Of a stretch of DNA of 64,000 bases, positions 33,961 through 46,426 are shown piece by piece (the first letter of the stretch is position 1; each line of letters begins with the position of its first letter). Source of the DNA: Ascaphus truei (lineage: Eukaryota > Chordata > Amphibia > Anura > Ascaphidae). The DNA lies in assembly GCA_036426205.1 (NCBI GenBank), contig CM071568.1:46764483-46828482 (forward strand). Reading direction: 5' to 3'. Below the pieces are notes generated by a model. That model saw only the letters and a program-made list of their open reading frames with translations, was not told where the DNA came from and searched no databases. The position numbers were made by a program, and so were the translations under genes.

Positions 33961-34117
33961 AAGTCTTCCTCCTCTCTCCATATAAATGATGCACATTGTA
34001 CAGCCTGTTATGGTAAATCTGAGGATTATTGAATTGTTGGGGACATCATGATATGATTGTAAAGCAAAGGCACAGCTGGGCGCACTATGTCTAATAATTG
34101 TATTGTACTGTATTGTA

Positions 34118-34735
34118 TGTCTTTAGTTATAAAGCGCCATTAATGTACATAGCGCTTCACAGTAGTAATACATGTGGTAATCAAATAAATAACAGATAAT
34201 ATAAATAACAGATCATGGGAATAAGTGCTTTAGACATAAAAGTAACATTAAGGAAGAGGAGTCCCTGCCCCGAGGAGCTTACAGTCTAATTGGTAGATAG
34301 GGAGAACGTACAGAGACAGTAGGAGGGAGTTCTGGTAAGTGCGTCTGCAGGGGGCCAAGCTTTATGTATCATGTGTTCAGAATATCCACAGTGCTATTCA
34401 TATGCTTCTTTAAGCAAGTGTGTCTTAAGGTGGGTCTTGAAGGTGGATAAAGAGGGTGCTAGTCGGGTACTGAGGGGGAAGGGCATTCCAGAGGTGTGGG
34501 GCAGTCAGTGAAAAAGGTTTAAGGCGGGAGAGGGCTTTAGATACAAAGGGGGTAGAAAGAAGACATCCTTGAGAAGAACGCAAGAGTCTGGATGGTGCAT
34601 AACGAGAAATTAGGGCTGAGATGTAAGGAGCGGCAGAAGAGTGTAAAGCTTTAAAAGTGAGGAGAAGAATGGAGTGTGAGATGCGGGATTTGATCGGAAG
34701 CCAGGAGATGGATTTCATGAGGGGAGATGCTGATA
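34118..34735 (-). pseudogene. L2-type LINE ORF2 C-terminus
   Basis: The minus strand reads WLPIKSRISHSILLLTFKAL, then APYISALISRY, SRLLRSSQG, FSLTAPHLWNALPPQ over 34425-34718, the C-terminal region found in L2-clade ORF2 proteins after the reverse transcriptase. It is open over 97 residues, less damaged than the homologous copy at 9115. The RT itself is absent because of 5' truncation. The 3' part (34118-34424) is untranslated tail with TATAAAGCGCCATTAATG. Confidence 0.85.
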
Positions 34736-36446
34736 ATTAATAATTATTAATTAGCAAGCAGAACAAAGAAATTAGTAACCAACATCTCAGTCCATAATGG
34801 ACCTTCAGGGCCCTGAAAAAGGTCCTTTATGGACTAAAATGTCAGTTAATGTAAATGAATAAATGTTAGACTTTGCGTGCCCAGCTGCACCTTTGCTGCA
34901 CATTTCTTGTTATAGTTGGACTCCCGATGGTTGCTAAAGGTACATTGTTTCCTTTTTTATTTTTGATCAGGTGCCCAACCGCATACATCTGTGCTTGGAC
35001 ATCACGCTAGTACAGAGTTTGTTTTGTAGCCACACTGGAAGTGGAAATAGTGATACCCATCCTTATTTTCTATTTGTATTTATTTCGTCAATTGAGGTGC
35101 ATTAAAAGACCAATGATACTTTAAAGAAATATAGGTTGATATGCATACCTACTTAGAAACTCACTTGCCAATAGGTTTGTGCTACAATAATGGGAAAAAG
35201 AGTTAAAGGGGACACTGCATCTAAATGAAAGGTTCTTTGTACATTGACAATTAAAAAATAGAACAATTATATAATTTGTCATTATTCAGACCATTTTGGT
35301 AAGAAAAATGTGTTCCCCTTTTGCACAGAAAAACTCTTCTACATATTGCCTTTTAGCACTAAAGGATTTATAGCCCACATAAAAAAAATGTTTTTTTTAC
35401 ATCATTATGTTCAAGAACAGGAATAAAATAAGGATGTATTCAGAGCCTTGGAAATGTATTGTTTTCCAGTAAATACAATGATTTCTTTGTTAATGTCAAA
35501 CTGATTGGGTTTCTTGTGAATGGTTTAAGTACTGCATCAATCTGATTTGAATTATGTGACAATAGGAAAATCCCCGTTAGAAATATGGTATAATGTCATT
35601 ATATTGCACATGCAAGTCAGTGAGATCATGTCACTATTCTTGCCAAGGTCTTTGCCCTCTACAGTGGGGTTCATTTGAGCTTTATTCATCCAAGACGTTA
35701 ACACTAATAGGCAGAATTCATCTCTGCCTTAGATATGCACCAGTGATCAAAAGCTATGAGGTGCATTTTTATCAGGAGCCCTTAACCACATTATATGAAA
35801 ATGGCAATCTCCACTCCTCAGGGGCAAACTTTTCAGACAGCCGTTTGGCTTATGAGTCCTGATTCAAACCTATGAATCTAATTTTGGGGGGAAAGTCCCT
35901 GTGCACTGCATCTGGATTTTGAGCATGTTTATTCATGTTTCACATGTTCTGTATCTATGTAATCCTTCTATATTTATTGATGATATATATTAGTGGCACT
36001 CAACATTTATTATCCAGAGAGCTGATTTAGCAATAGGAGTAGTCTGTGGTATTCATGATCTCTAGTTTGCTAGGTACTCTGTTCCTGTAATCCTATTCAC
36101 TGATGGAAAGACCTTTATTGTATTACAAAGCAGTACATTCTAGTCCTTTCTTGCGGCAAACGGTTTAGCTATTCTGAAGATTTGAAGCAGCAGTGCCTTG
36201 TGCTCAACGATGTCAGCAATGTTTTATAGCACGACTGGCCCCACACTAAACCTCCAATCTTCGTATACATTACGGCACTAGCTGCTGGTGCTCTTACTCT
36301 GACATATATTACTTTTCTGTTAGTAGAGATTATGTGAGCCTTTGCCTAAAATAGTCATTTAGTTTGAGCAAAATTTAAAAGCATAACTTTCTAAAAAGCC
36401 AAATTATTTTGCGATTATTGTGGGACGTCAGGCTGTACTGTATATG
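34736..36446. other. Intronic sequence with no gene seen
   Basis: A TTAA-MITE-like start (GTTAAAGGGGACACTGC) is at about 35202, without a matched end. The stretch CAGGTGCCCAACC near 34970 looks like an acceptor but opens no VPS13B reading frame. Confidence 0.5.
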
Positions 36447-36674
36447 CGTAGTGTGGCTCAGTGAGTAAAGACACTGTCTGGCACTGAGTTTGAAGCAGGG
36501 GAACCTAGTTCAATTCCCGGGTTTGGCTCCTTGTGACCTTGGGCAAGTCACTCTATCTCCCTGTGCCTCAGGCACCATAAACATAGATTGCAAGCTCTAC
36601 GAGGCAGGGACCTATGTCTCTGTAACGCGCTACATAAAACTAGCAGCGCTATACAAGAACATGCTTTAAAAAAA
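36447..36674 (+). mobile_element. tRNA-derived SINE, near full length
   Basis: A-box region GTGGCTCAGTGAGTAAAG, B-box region TAGTTCAATTCCCGG, core CTTGTGACCTTGGGCAAGTC and CTGTGCCTCAGGCACC, then GATTGCAAGCTCTACGAGG, GGCAGGGACC and an A-rich tail. It is the reference copy in this window, with the minus-strand copy at 20568. Confidence 0.85.
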
Positions 36675-36749
36675 AATACACGAATGGGAGCAGGAAAGCT
36701 GACTGCCAGGGAATTAGGGTCCGTTTGCAATGTTTTGTTTAAAAAGGAA

Positions 36750-38090
36750 GGTTTTTAATTCCTTTCTGAATGTAAGTAAAGCTTCCTGATTTTTTTAAAG
36801 CAGTGGGCGATTCTTGAAAAAGCTGTCACACCAGCTTTATTGACCTTAAACTGAGGTTTGAAGGGCGATGGCAGATCTAGGGGCCTGATTGGGGGTGTTA
36901 CGTATTAGTTCTGAAGGTAAGGAGAAGCTAGTCCATGGATAGCCTTAAAGTTAAGGGTCACGATCTTAAAATTAACCCTTTTCTCCATCAGGAGTCAGTG
37001 CAGATCATGTAATACTGGCGAGATGTGATCTCTCCTTGCCTTGTCTGCTATAAGACGGGCAGGGGCGTTTTGAGCCAACTGCAGGGCTTTGGTATTATGT
37101 TTTCAGAGACCCATCAGCAAAGAATTTGCAAAATCCAGTCTGGAGAGGACCACGACCTGTGCTACTTATCTGTAGATTGTTTTTTTGAGATAAACTTTTT
37201 TTTCTTCTGGATTTCGGGGCATTCCGTTGTAGCCAATTCCGTGCCACCCAATTAGAGATGTCACGAAGGCAATCATTCAGACCATTGACCGTGATGGTAG
37301 GATCGTTGGAGATGTCCGACATCAACTGGATATTATCGGCGTACTGATGGAACTGAATGTATTTTCTCTGAATAATGTGCCTCAGGGCTTTCACATAAAT
37401 ATTGAATAGAACCGAAGAGATGGCAGATCCCTGAGAGATGCCACAAACCACCGGGATTGTTTTTGAGGAATTCTCTTCGAGGGTGATTTTCTGACTACGG
37501 TCACTAAGAAAGGCCTGGAACCAGTCCAGCACTTTGCCTCTCAACCCAACATCCAATTTAGATCTGGTCAGCAAAAGAGTCTGATTGATTGTCCAGAAAG
37601 CCAGGCTCAGGTCCAGATGGATCAGAGCAGCAGCGCTTCCTTTGTCTACAGTGTTAAGCAGGAAGTCAGTGCACCTATCAGAGTCGTCTCAATGCTGTAA
37701 TTTGTGGGAATCTAGATTGGTGGGAGTCCAACAGATGAAATTAAGGTGATTCACTGTTTTAAGGCTAGTTTTTCAATGATTTTAGCTTAAAATTGAATAT
37801 TAGAAACTGGTTGGTAGTTATCCATGTTCAGTGGATTGAGGGATGGTTTCTTTAAAAGAGGTCAAATAAATGCTTACTTTAGTGAGAGTGGTAAAAATCC
37901 TGAAGACAATGAGAGGTTTTCAATTTTGAGAAGGAAAGTTGCCAGATCTTACACTGCTTCATTTATTTTATTAGTCAAGCCGGGACAAGGGTCCCCTGGG
38001 CAGATAGATGGCTTGATCCCTCTGATCATCATCACGCACCCGTCCATAGTTATATTCAGTTCCAATAGGAAAATATCAGATTTGTAAGTT
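36750..38090 (-). pseudogene. L2-type LINE with RT domain, inactivated
   Basis: Minus strand, from high to low coordinates: NYQPVSNIQF and KIIEKLALKQ near 37745-37820, then over 37095-37574 VLDWFQAFLSDRSQ, VVCGISQGSAISSVLFNIY and HQYADNIQLMSD. The last is the catalytic palm motif, with Asn in place of the second Asp of YADD, which would abolish polymerisation. Stops (after NIQF) and frameshifts also break it. The low-coordinate part (36750-37090) is the noncoding 3' portion. Confidence 0.85.
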
Positions 38091-38995
38091 GACAGTTGTG
38101 TGGCTGAAATTTTATACCGAATTTGAGACTTTGGAGGAGAAAGCCTGTTGAAAAGTATGTGGTGGAATTTCTACAGGGCATATTTGGATGTTTCTCTGCA
38201 CTTTTTGGTTCGAAGTAGTGTTCATGTGACATAAGCCCTATTGTGCCCATTAAATGATTGTGGAATTCATCAATATTTACTTGACAATAAATATGCATGA
38301 AATGTCAGGCATCCACTATAAACATAAACTCCCTTTTGCTTGCATCTTAAAAACATTTTTTTAATTTATGTGCATCTCAAATGTGTCAAGAGTATGGCAC
38401 ATATAAAGCACACTTAAGATTCCCGGTGTCTGTCACCAAACAAATCAAGTTTGCTGAAGCTCTGCGGAAGAAGCGACCAAGGCTGCCTTGGCTGATTTAT
38501 TCTGAGCGTCCCAGGCTTGCTAAAGTCCCTTTTACATGACCTCAGGGGGGGAAATGGGCTACATGTATTCCTACAACCTTTCACTTATTCTACACAATCA
38601 AAATACTGTGGAAAAAGCTTGCTGTGGATTTACTGTTCGCAGAGAAGTAGGGTGTATACTGTAAGGAAGAACCCGGACCAGATATAGTAGGGCCCTCTAT
38701 CAAATATTTAATTAATTTCCAATCACAAAGTAGTAAAACAAAAGCAGTGTGCAGTATAAAACAAAACAGATGATGGAAATCTTGAATAAATTGTTAAAAA
38801 AAAAAGAAAAGATAGTGATTTCACTGCAATATCCACGTAACTCATCTTCTTGTTTAGCAGTACTATCTGAAACCTTCATACAATTCTGGGCCGTACAGAA
38901 CAGATTATGTAGAAGTCCTCCTGCAGAGATTTTTTTCCCCCAACTGTTATTGAAATTTGTTGGGGTACAGAAATACAAAGGGGAGTAACAACAGT
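38091..38995. other. Intronic sequence with no gene seen
   Basis: No exon. The end (38935-38990) shares CAACTGTT and GGGGTACAGAAATAC with about 28850-28890. Confidence 0.45.
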
Positions 38996-41900
38996 TACAT
39001 AGTTACATAGTAGATGAGGTTGAAAAAAGATATAGGTCCATCATGTTCAACCTATGCTAAATTTAGACAACAGATACTTTATCCTATATCTATACTTACT
39101 TATTGATCCAGAGGAAGGCAAACAAAAAACCCCATTAAGTGGAAAAATTAATTCCTTCCTGACTCCAAGAATTGGCAATCGGATTAATCCCTGGATCAAC
39201 ATCCTTCCCATGTATACTTATTTGGTATATCCCTGTATACCTTTCCCATCTAAAAAGATGTCCAACCTTTTTTTCTATTGTATCTGCCATCACAGTCTTC
39301 ATGGGTAATGAATTCCACATTTTAACTGCCCTTACTGTAAAGAACCCTTTCCTTTGTTGCTGGTGAAATTTCCTTTCCTTCAACCTTAAGGGATGTCCCC
39401 GAGTCCTTAGTACTGCCCGTGGGATGAATAGTTCTTTTGAAAGCTCCTTGTATTGTCCCCGAATGTATTTGTATATAGTTATCATATCCCCTCTTAGACG
39501 CCTCTTTTCTAATGTTAATAAATCTAATTTAGCTAGCCTCTCCTCATAAATTAGATTATCCATCCCCTTTATTAATTTGGTGGCTCTTCTCTGCACTCTC
39601 TCTAGGTCCATAATGTCTTTTCTTAGGATTGGTGCCCAAAATTGTACTCCATATTCAAGGTGTTGTCTTACTAATGCTTTGTAAAGGGGCATAATTATGT
39701 TTACTTTCCTTCCATCCATTGCCCGTTTGATGCAAGATAAGATCTTGTTTGCCTTTGCAGCTACTGCATGACATTGGGCACTATTGCTAAGCCTGCAGTC
39801 TACAAGCACTTCTAAACCTATCAGGTAGATCCCAACATGTGTCCATCTCTGGCTCTAACTCTAACCCCCTGGATATCACCTGTGGCGTCCCGCAAGGCTC
39901 TGTTCTGGGGCCCCTACTCTTCTCAGTGTTCATCAATGATCTTCCCACAGCTTGTCAGGAAGCCTCAATACACATGTATGGAGATGACACAATCCTATAT
40001 GTACACAGCCATAGCCTCTCTGACCTTCAACACATACTTCAGTCTGACTTTTTCAGACTCGAAAACTGGATTTCCCAAAACAAACTGTTTTTAAACACTG
40101 ACAAGACTGTAACAATGGTATTTGGGACCAAGACTAAATTTTTAAAGCTTCCAGCGATGGAGCTCCAGATTAGAACCAACACTAACACCACCCTAACTCC
40201 TGTTACTAGTTTTAAATATCTGGGCATCTTGTTTGACTCCCACTTAACATTCGGGATGCACATTGATACCCTGACAACCAAGACCTATGCCAAACTAGGG
40301 ATACTTTACAGGAACAAATCCTCCCTAAGTCTCCTGGTCAGAAAACGTATCGCACAGCAGATACTAATGCCAATTATTGACTATGGAGACGTAGTATATG
40401 GCTCAGCACCTCAAACCCACCTTAGCAAACTTGACACCCTCTACAATTCAATTTGTCGTTTTGTTCTCCAATGCAACTATAACACACATGACTGCGAAAT
40501 GCTCAAAGAACTAGATTGGTCATCACTCGAGTCTAGGCGCAAAGTTCACCTTTCCTGTCTTGCCTTCAAATTCTTTATGGGCAAGCTACCCAGCTTTCTG
40601 AACAAGCTCCTCACCCCTTCCACATGCAGCACTTATCACCTGAGATCAGACTCCAAAAGACTGTTCAAGGTCCCAAGGCTCAACAAAGTATCCGGCCGCT
40701 CCTCCTTCTCTTACCGTGCACCCCAAAACTGGAACAACCTACCAGAGACTCTTACATCCACCACCAGTTTAAGTTCTTTCAAATCTAAGGCTGTCACACA
40801 TTTTAATCTGGTCTGTAACTGTTTCATACGCCCATAATATATATTATCTTTAACTGTGCACGCAATGTCTTGTATATAATGTATACCCTGCTCATTTATG
40901 TAACTGTATTTGTAAACATATATTATTTGTCTTAACTCTGTGCCCAGGACATACTTGAAAACGAGAGGTAACTCTCAATGTATTTCTTCCTGGTAAAATA
41001 TTTTATAAATAATTAAATCCTTCTCCATCAAGGATTCCCCCAATATATCTCCATTTAATTCATAAGTCGCCTTTTTATTCCTGCATCCCAAATGCATAAC
41101 CTTACATTTATCTGTATTAAACCTCATTTGCCATTTACCTGCCCATGTTTCCAGTCTCTCCAAGTCCTTCTGAAGAGAAATTACATCCTGCTCTGATTCT
41201 ATTACCTTACACAATTTAGTATCATCAGCAAAGATGGAGACTTTGCTCTCGATCCCAACCTCAAGGTCATTAATAAACAAGTTAAAAAGCAGGGGTCCCA
41301 GTACCGATCCCTGAGGTACTCCACTCACGACTTTAGCCCAACCTGAAAAAGTTCCATTTATGACAACCCTCTGTTGTCTGTCCTTTAACCAGTTTTCAAT
41401 CCAGGTGCATATATTATTACTGAGTCCAATTTTCTTTATTTTGTACATCAACTTCTTGTGTGGAACCGTATCAAAAGCCTTTGCAAAATCTAAGTAGACA
41501 ACATCAACTGCATTACCCTGGTCTAAATTCCTACTTACCTCCTCAAAGAAACAAATAAGGTTAGTTTGGCAAGATCTATCCTTCATAAATCCATGCTGAC
41601 TATTACTAATAATTTTGTTTTCCATTAGGTATTCCTGAATATTATCCCGTATTAAACCTTCAAGTAATTTCCCTACTATTGAAGTCAGGCTTACAGGTCT
41701 GTAATTTCCCGGTTGTGATCTAGCTCCCTTTTTAAATATAGACACCACATCTGCTTTACGCCAATCTTGTGGTACTGAGCCTGTGGAAATGTTGTCCTGG
41801 AATATTAAATATAATGGTTTGGCTACTACTGAGCTTAACTCCTTGAGAACTCTTGGATGTATGCCATCGGGGCCAGGTGCCTATTTACTTTAATTTTTTC

Positions 41901-43128
41901 AAGTCGCTTATGAACTTCTTCCTCAGTTAACCAATTGTTCATTAATATGGAGGTTGTGGCTTCCTCCTGCGGAACTTGATTCTTCCCTGGTAAACACAGA
42001 GGCAAAGAATTTGTTTAATACCTTTGCTTTTTCCTTATCTCCAATAATCTGCCTACCCATCTCACACTGAAAGGGTCCTATATTTTCTTTTCTCATTTTT
42101 TTGTTATTAAGGTACTTAAAGAACTTTTTAGGGTTGACCTTACTTTCTATTGCAATCCCTTTTTCATTATCCATTTTTGCTAATTTGATTGCCCTTTTGC
42201 AATTTTTGCTAATTCCTTATAATTCTGATACGATGTCTCCGTCCCTTCTGACTTAAAGAATCTAAACGCCTTCCTCTTCTTGTCCATTTCCTCCCCTACC
42301 TGTTTATTTAGCCACATTGGTTTTGACTTATTTCTTTTATACTTATTACCCAAGGGTACACTGATAAGTGTGCTTTTCTAACAATGTTTTAAAGACTGAC
42401 CATTTATCTTCTACATTTTTCCCTGCAAAAACATCATCCCATTGTATTACTACTAGATTAGACCTCAGTTTATTAAAATCTGCCTTTCTAAAGTTTAAGG
42501 TCTTTGTTGAACCCAAGAAATCTATTTTTTGATCATTTATTTCAAATGAGACCATGTTATGATCAGTGTTACCCAAGTGTTCAAGGACTTGAATATTCGT
42601 TATTACTTCTACATTGTTTGATATGACCAAATCCAGTATTGCCCCTCTCCTGGTTGGTTCCTCAATAATTTGGGTCATATAATTGTCTTTAAGCACCCCC
42701 AAAAACCTTTTTCCTTTTGTGGTAACGCTAAACTCATTGCCCCAGTCTATGTCTGGATAATTAAAATTCCCCATTATGCAAACATGACCCAGTTTTAATG
42801 CCTTTTCCATTTGCAAAAGTATTTTAGCTTCCTCAATCTCACAGATATTTGGTGGTTTATAGCATATCCCCACAAACATTTTCTTAATACTTTTACCTCC
42901 ACTGCTAATTTCTATCCACAAAGTCTCTACATTTTCATAATTCCCTTCATAAACATCATCCCTTATAATAGGTTTTAGATCCGGTTTAACATAAAAACAT
43001 ACTCCACCTCCCCTTCTATTTGTTCGATCCTTCCGAAAAAGGGAATAACACTCTAAATTAAGTGTCCAGTCATGAGTTTCATCCCACCATGTTTCAGTTA
43101 TGCCTATGATATCATACTGCTCCCTAAG
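38996..43128 (-). pseudogene. CR1 LINE, about 2.9 kb, split by another LINE
   Basis: Minus strand, 5' to 3'. Endonuclease part at 42346-42921 with MGNFNYPDIDWGNEF, ILDLVISN and EHLGNTDHNMVSFEI. Linker at 41923-42174 with NPKKFFKYLNNKK and KVLNKFFASVF. Reverse transcriptase at 40975-41748 with [50 protein letters not shown] and the palm motif FADDTK near 41218. Then, across the insertion, the C-terminal part at 39135-39809 with YGVQFWAPILRKD, LERVQRRATKLI and VKMWNSLP. The 3' end shows the TACATAGTTACATAGTAGAT tail. This is a CR1-clade ORF2 by domain order. It is 5'-truncated within the endonuclease and has stops between blocks, yet each block is well preserved, so it is fairly young. It is oriented against VPS13B. 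Confidence 0.9.
39817..41014 (+). mobile_element. L2-like LINE (YGDD family), 5'-truncated, inserted in CR1
   Basis: An open frame from about 39839 to 40837 begins inside the reverse transcriptase with [20 protein letters not shown] and the palm motif MYGDDTILYV (39974-40003), then runs unbroken through SFKYLGILFDSHL, MPIIDYGDVVYGSAPQTH and YRAPQNWNNLPETL to a stop. The 3' untranslated part ends with TTTTATAAATAA. CR1 sequence breaks at 39816 (CTTCTAAA) and resumes near 41015 (TAAATCC), with a shared TAAA. Intact coding over about 330 residues suggests recent insertion, but without the 5' half it cannot move. Confidence 0.9.
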
Positions 43129-43130
43129 TC

Positions 43131-43320
43131 TGGATAACCCGGGAGGTGAAGTCTGGATAGACGTCGTAGTTCAAAGAGGAGACGGGATGTTGAGAAGTAT
43201 CAGGGTGCTAAGTGACCGGTGCAGAGTGGAGTACTGGGTCCGGAGAACAGAGACCCCCTGCGGGGAGGACCTTCTGATTTGCTAGACTCGGTGGAGATCT
43301 GTAGCTAAAGCCAGGTCCAG
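43131..43320 (+). repeat. Fragment shared with the LTR at 47.3 kb
   Basis: AAGTCTGGATAGACGTCGTA, GGTGCTAAGTG, GAGTACTGGGTCCGGAGAAC and GACCCCCTGCGGGGAGGACC match 47333-47480 closely. It abuts the CR1 5' truncation point. Confidence 0.75.
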
Positions 43321-45292
43321 CTAGGGCATTGGGCAGTTTCTAACCACCGCCATAATGGATTATTTTATATGAAACTAATGCAGGCGCAGAATCACATCTC
43401 TCGGAGCTCCAGAGTTGGGCACCCTTGGTCGAAGAGCCCTGTGTGCTCTATCAAGGAAAAGCTGCAGCTTTGGTAAATCAGGGAAGAAACCTGCACGAAA
43501 AGGTCTTGAAGGAACTCATGTAGATCAGTAATAGTTTCGGGGACACCGCAGATGTGCAGATTGTTTCTGCAGGATTGGTTGTCAAAGTCCCCCTGGCGTT
43601 CTTTGATCTCTAGTCAACCTCACACCACGACAGTTCAGCTCCTAAAATCATTTGATTTTCCAGGTAATTCGTGCACTCCTGTAACTAGGCCTGGTCTCCC
43701 CGAAGGTCCTCACCTTTCTGGATCTTTTCCAGGAAGGTTTTTTTGAGGTTTGCACAGAGCTCTGCAATGTCCCCCTTAGTGCACAGCTATGGGGTGGGTT
43801 TCGGCTACGCATCTGGATCAGAGCTGCCATGTGGGGTGGCACCTTTGTGTTGCCTTCTTGTGGCTTCGGGCCTCTTTTTAAAGTAGTCGAGGACATCAAG
43901 AATGGGTGTCGTTTCTGTGCTAAAACAGCATATATCTGTTGTTAAGGTCCTCCTGTAATCGGAGCGGCACTAATGAGCGTCCGTTCGGCTTGGCACTGAG
44001 CCATGCCCCCCATCTGCAGAGATTTGTATGTATTAGTCCCAATCTGATGCTGTGCCTAATGACTTGTACATGATAATTTATGATGTACTGTAGCACAGCA
44101 CATAGTAATATTTTGGAACAACAAATCAATATTTGTTTGTTTGCACAGCTGTGGACATTCTTGTGTGTGTTTCAAAAAATGTCCTGCTAGAAGTGAGAGC
44201 TGCAAAGCTGTGCTTGGAGATGTTATTACAACCATTGTCGTTTGTGAGGAAATTGGAATTTGATGAACCCCCTAGTGCCTGAGGACCTGCCATACATTGC
44301 TTAGCAAATAATGCAAGGCAGGGGACGTAGCACTGAAGACATAATGCTCATTACAAAACCACATTGACTGTAATACTGAGACTGTTAGAAGTACAGTATA
44401 TTATTATGTGTGCATTATTTTAATGGCATCCATATTATTTCAATAGCAATTCTTGTAGCACTTTGCAGAAAAAAACAGTGTGGAGTATAAGTGGGATTCT
44501 TATCAAATACTGTGATAAGAGCACCAAACAAAGTAAAATGTTTGGAGAGAGAATACCTGCTCAAATAACTTACAATCTAACCAGTGTTTGCTACAGTGCC
44601 CCCCCCCCCCCCCCCCCCCACCCCCCTGGGGGAGGTATAGTGATTGATATTTCCCAGGTTAGGAGAATGTCCCCCCCAGGAAAGGTGAAGCCATTTGTAT
44701 TGCATAAATAAGCAGTGTTGCTGTCCAGTTATAAGACCAGAGACCTTCATTTCCAGCTTAGTTTGTGATCAATTGATAAGGGCTTGTTACTTGTTCAAGA
44801 GACAGGTGTCCACATCATTATTCATCCTTCAAGCTGAAGCTGGGGAAGCCAGGGATGTTAACATCATGGAAATGCATTAATCTCTGTGTGACAGATGAAT
44901 GCTTCAGGCTGAGGCAGCTTGGCAGTGTGATTTGTACTTATGTATTGTAAATACATGGCAGATGTGAATTTCCAGTATTGGAAAATATACATATTGCCCA
45001 CACACCAAATAGAAAACAAAAGTTTACAGAAACCGGTTGAAGCAAAGGTTATATGTTTTTAGTTTGTAACTGGCATTTAAACAGTGTCCACGAATTACAG
45101 AAGGTTCACTAGTTTGCCACCATGCAAGTAACAATTCAGCCTTTTATATCCCCTGTGGCACCCAGCAGCCATCATGCTGATCAAACATGGTTTATTCCAG
45201 CTCCCATGGATGGCCACACCGTGGATTTAGAAGGTTCAAAACTGTGTTGTATGACAAATGCAAACACCACTTGTGGGTACATTTGAATGTCT
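43321..45292. other. Intronic sequence with poly-C tract
   Basis: No gene. A run of about 20 C followed by ACCCCCC occurs at about 44599-44627. The segment 43400-43900 looks like old transposon sequence without visible ends. Confidence 0.4.
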
Positions 45293-45400
45293 CAGACAGG
45301 TCTGCAACCCTGTTTTTCCCCATTATCACCTAGGACACAATGCTTGCACTGCAGCCAGGGATTCTGGGTAATAACATGCAAATGAGCACTCACAACGTTT
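45293..45400 (+). repeat. Repeat shared with 57045-57137
   Basis: CAGGTCTGCAACCCTG, CACTGCAGCCAGGGATTCTG and ACATGCAAATGAGCAC align with CAGGTCTGCAATCCTG, CACTGCAGCAAGGGATTCTG and ACATGCAAATGAGCAC in the other copy. Confidence 0.75.
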
Positions 45401-45647
45401 ATGGAACCGGACAGTTTAGATCAAAGTTTCTTTGTAAACCGGAGGGGTTAAATGAAGATCGGCCACATTTTGTACTATGGCCCTTAGTTAAAGGACTTGT
45501 CTTATTTCTTAAAGTTCAGGGTGTGCCCTAATTATTACTACATTTACAGTAAGAATAAGGAAACAAACTTCCTCTAACATCACTTGGAGTTGATAACAGA
45601 TTCAGAAGAACACGTACATAACATATCTGAGTAAGGGTTGAAGACGT

Positions 45648-45795
45648 ACTGTAGCTCAGTGGAAATGTCACTGCCTTTTAACCCAATCTGAATCCTTGTG
45701 TCAGCTCTCATTGCGACCTTGGAAAAATTACATCATCTCTTGAGGCACAAAAATTGGATTGCAAGCTCCTCATAGCAGGGACTTATTAGACTAGA
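45648..45795 (+). mobile_element. Degraded SINE
   Basis: CTGTAGCTCAGTGGAAATGTCA (A-box region), a lost B box, then TTGCGACCTTGG, TTGAGGCACAAAAATTGGAT and TTGCAAGCTCCTCATAGCAG. Same order as 36447. Confidence 0.65.
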
Positions 45796-46202
45796 TTAAC
45801 TGAAGGTCAATATTGTTCAAATTGGCTATCAGTGGATAGCTCCAAATTTTTTTTTAGCAACCTCTTCACTAAACCCATATTGCCAGTGATAAGTGGTTTT
45901 GTATAGCGGTAATATGCCTGCAATATTTTTAACGCAGTGTATGCAAATGAGCATTACAATAAGTCGTTTCGAAATGACTTTTTCATGTGCATTCACTAAA
46001 GTCCAATATCTGGCGATACGTGGGTACCGTAAAAAAAATGTCACCAACTTTTATCACCTGCCCTAGACTGGTGTTAGGCCAATCTTGGCTATGTACCGTA
46101 TGCAGTGGCCACTATCTACAGTACATGGGCAAAATAACACCAGCTAACCTACAATAGATGATAAAAATACATTCAATAAATAAATTAGTAATTTAAAAAT
46201 TA

Positions 46203-46266
46203 TACCGCGAAAACTAGGGAAAGAGATCCCAAGATCCCGATCTTGGGATCTCTTTACCTAGTTTTT
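46203..46266. repeat. Near-perfect palindrome, about 62 bp
   Basis: GCGAAAACTAGGGAAAGAG then ATCCCAAGATC meets its complement GATCTTGGGAT, CTCTTTACCTAGTTTTTGC around a centre at about 46236. Only two positions mismatch by eye. Confidence 0.9.
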
Positions 46267-46426
46267 GCAGTGTATTCTAAATATATACCTTTCGTGTAGC
46301 ACCTTCTTGTAAAGAGACCTGAGCGGTTACATTCCCACAGCTTTTAAACAATATGAATCCATTAGCAGCCCAAGAGGACAGCTAGGATGGGTGTAATTCT
46401 TTCAAGTGAATGGATCTTTAATATGA

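Noticed and set aside
34960..35030. CAG|GTGCCCAACC looked like an acceptor leading to a VPC-type exon start
   Set aside because: The following sequence does not encode VPS13B; the true VPCSLEYWDELQ exon is at 59236.
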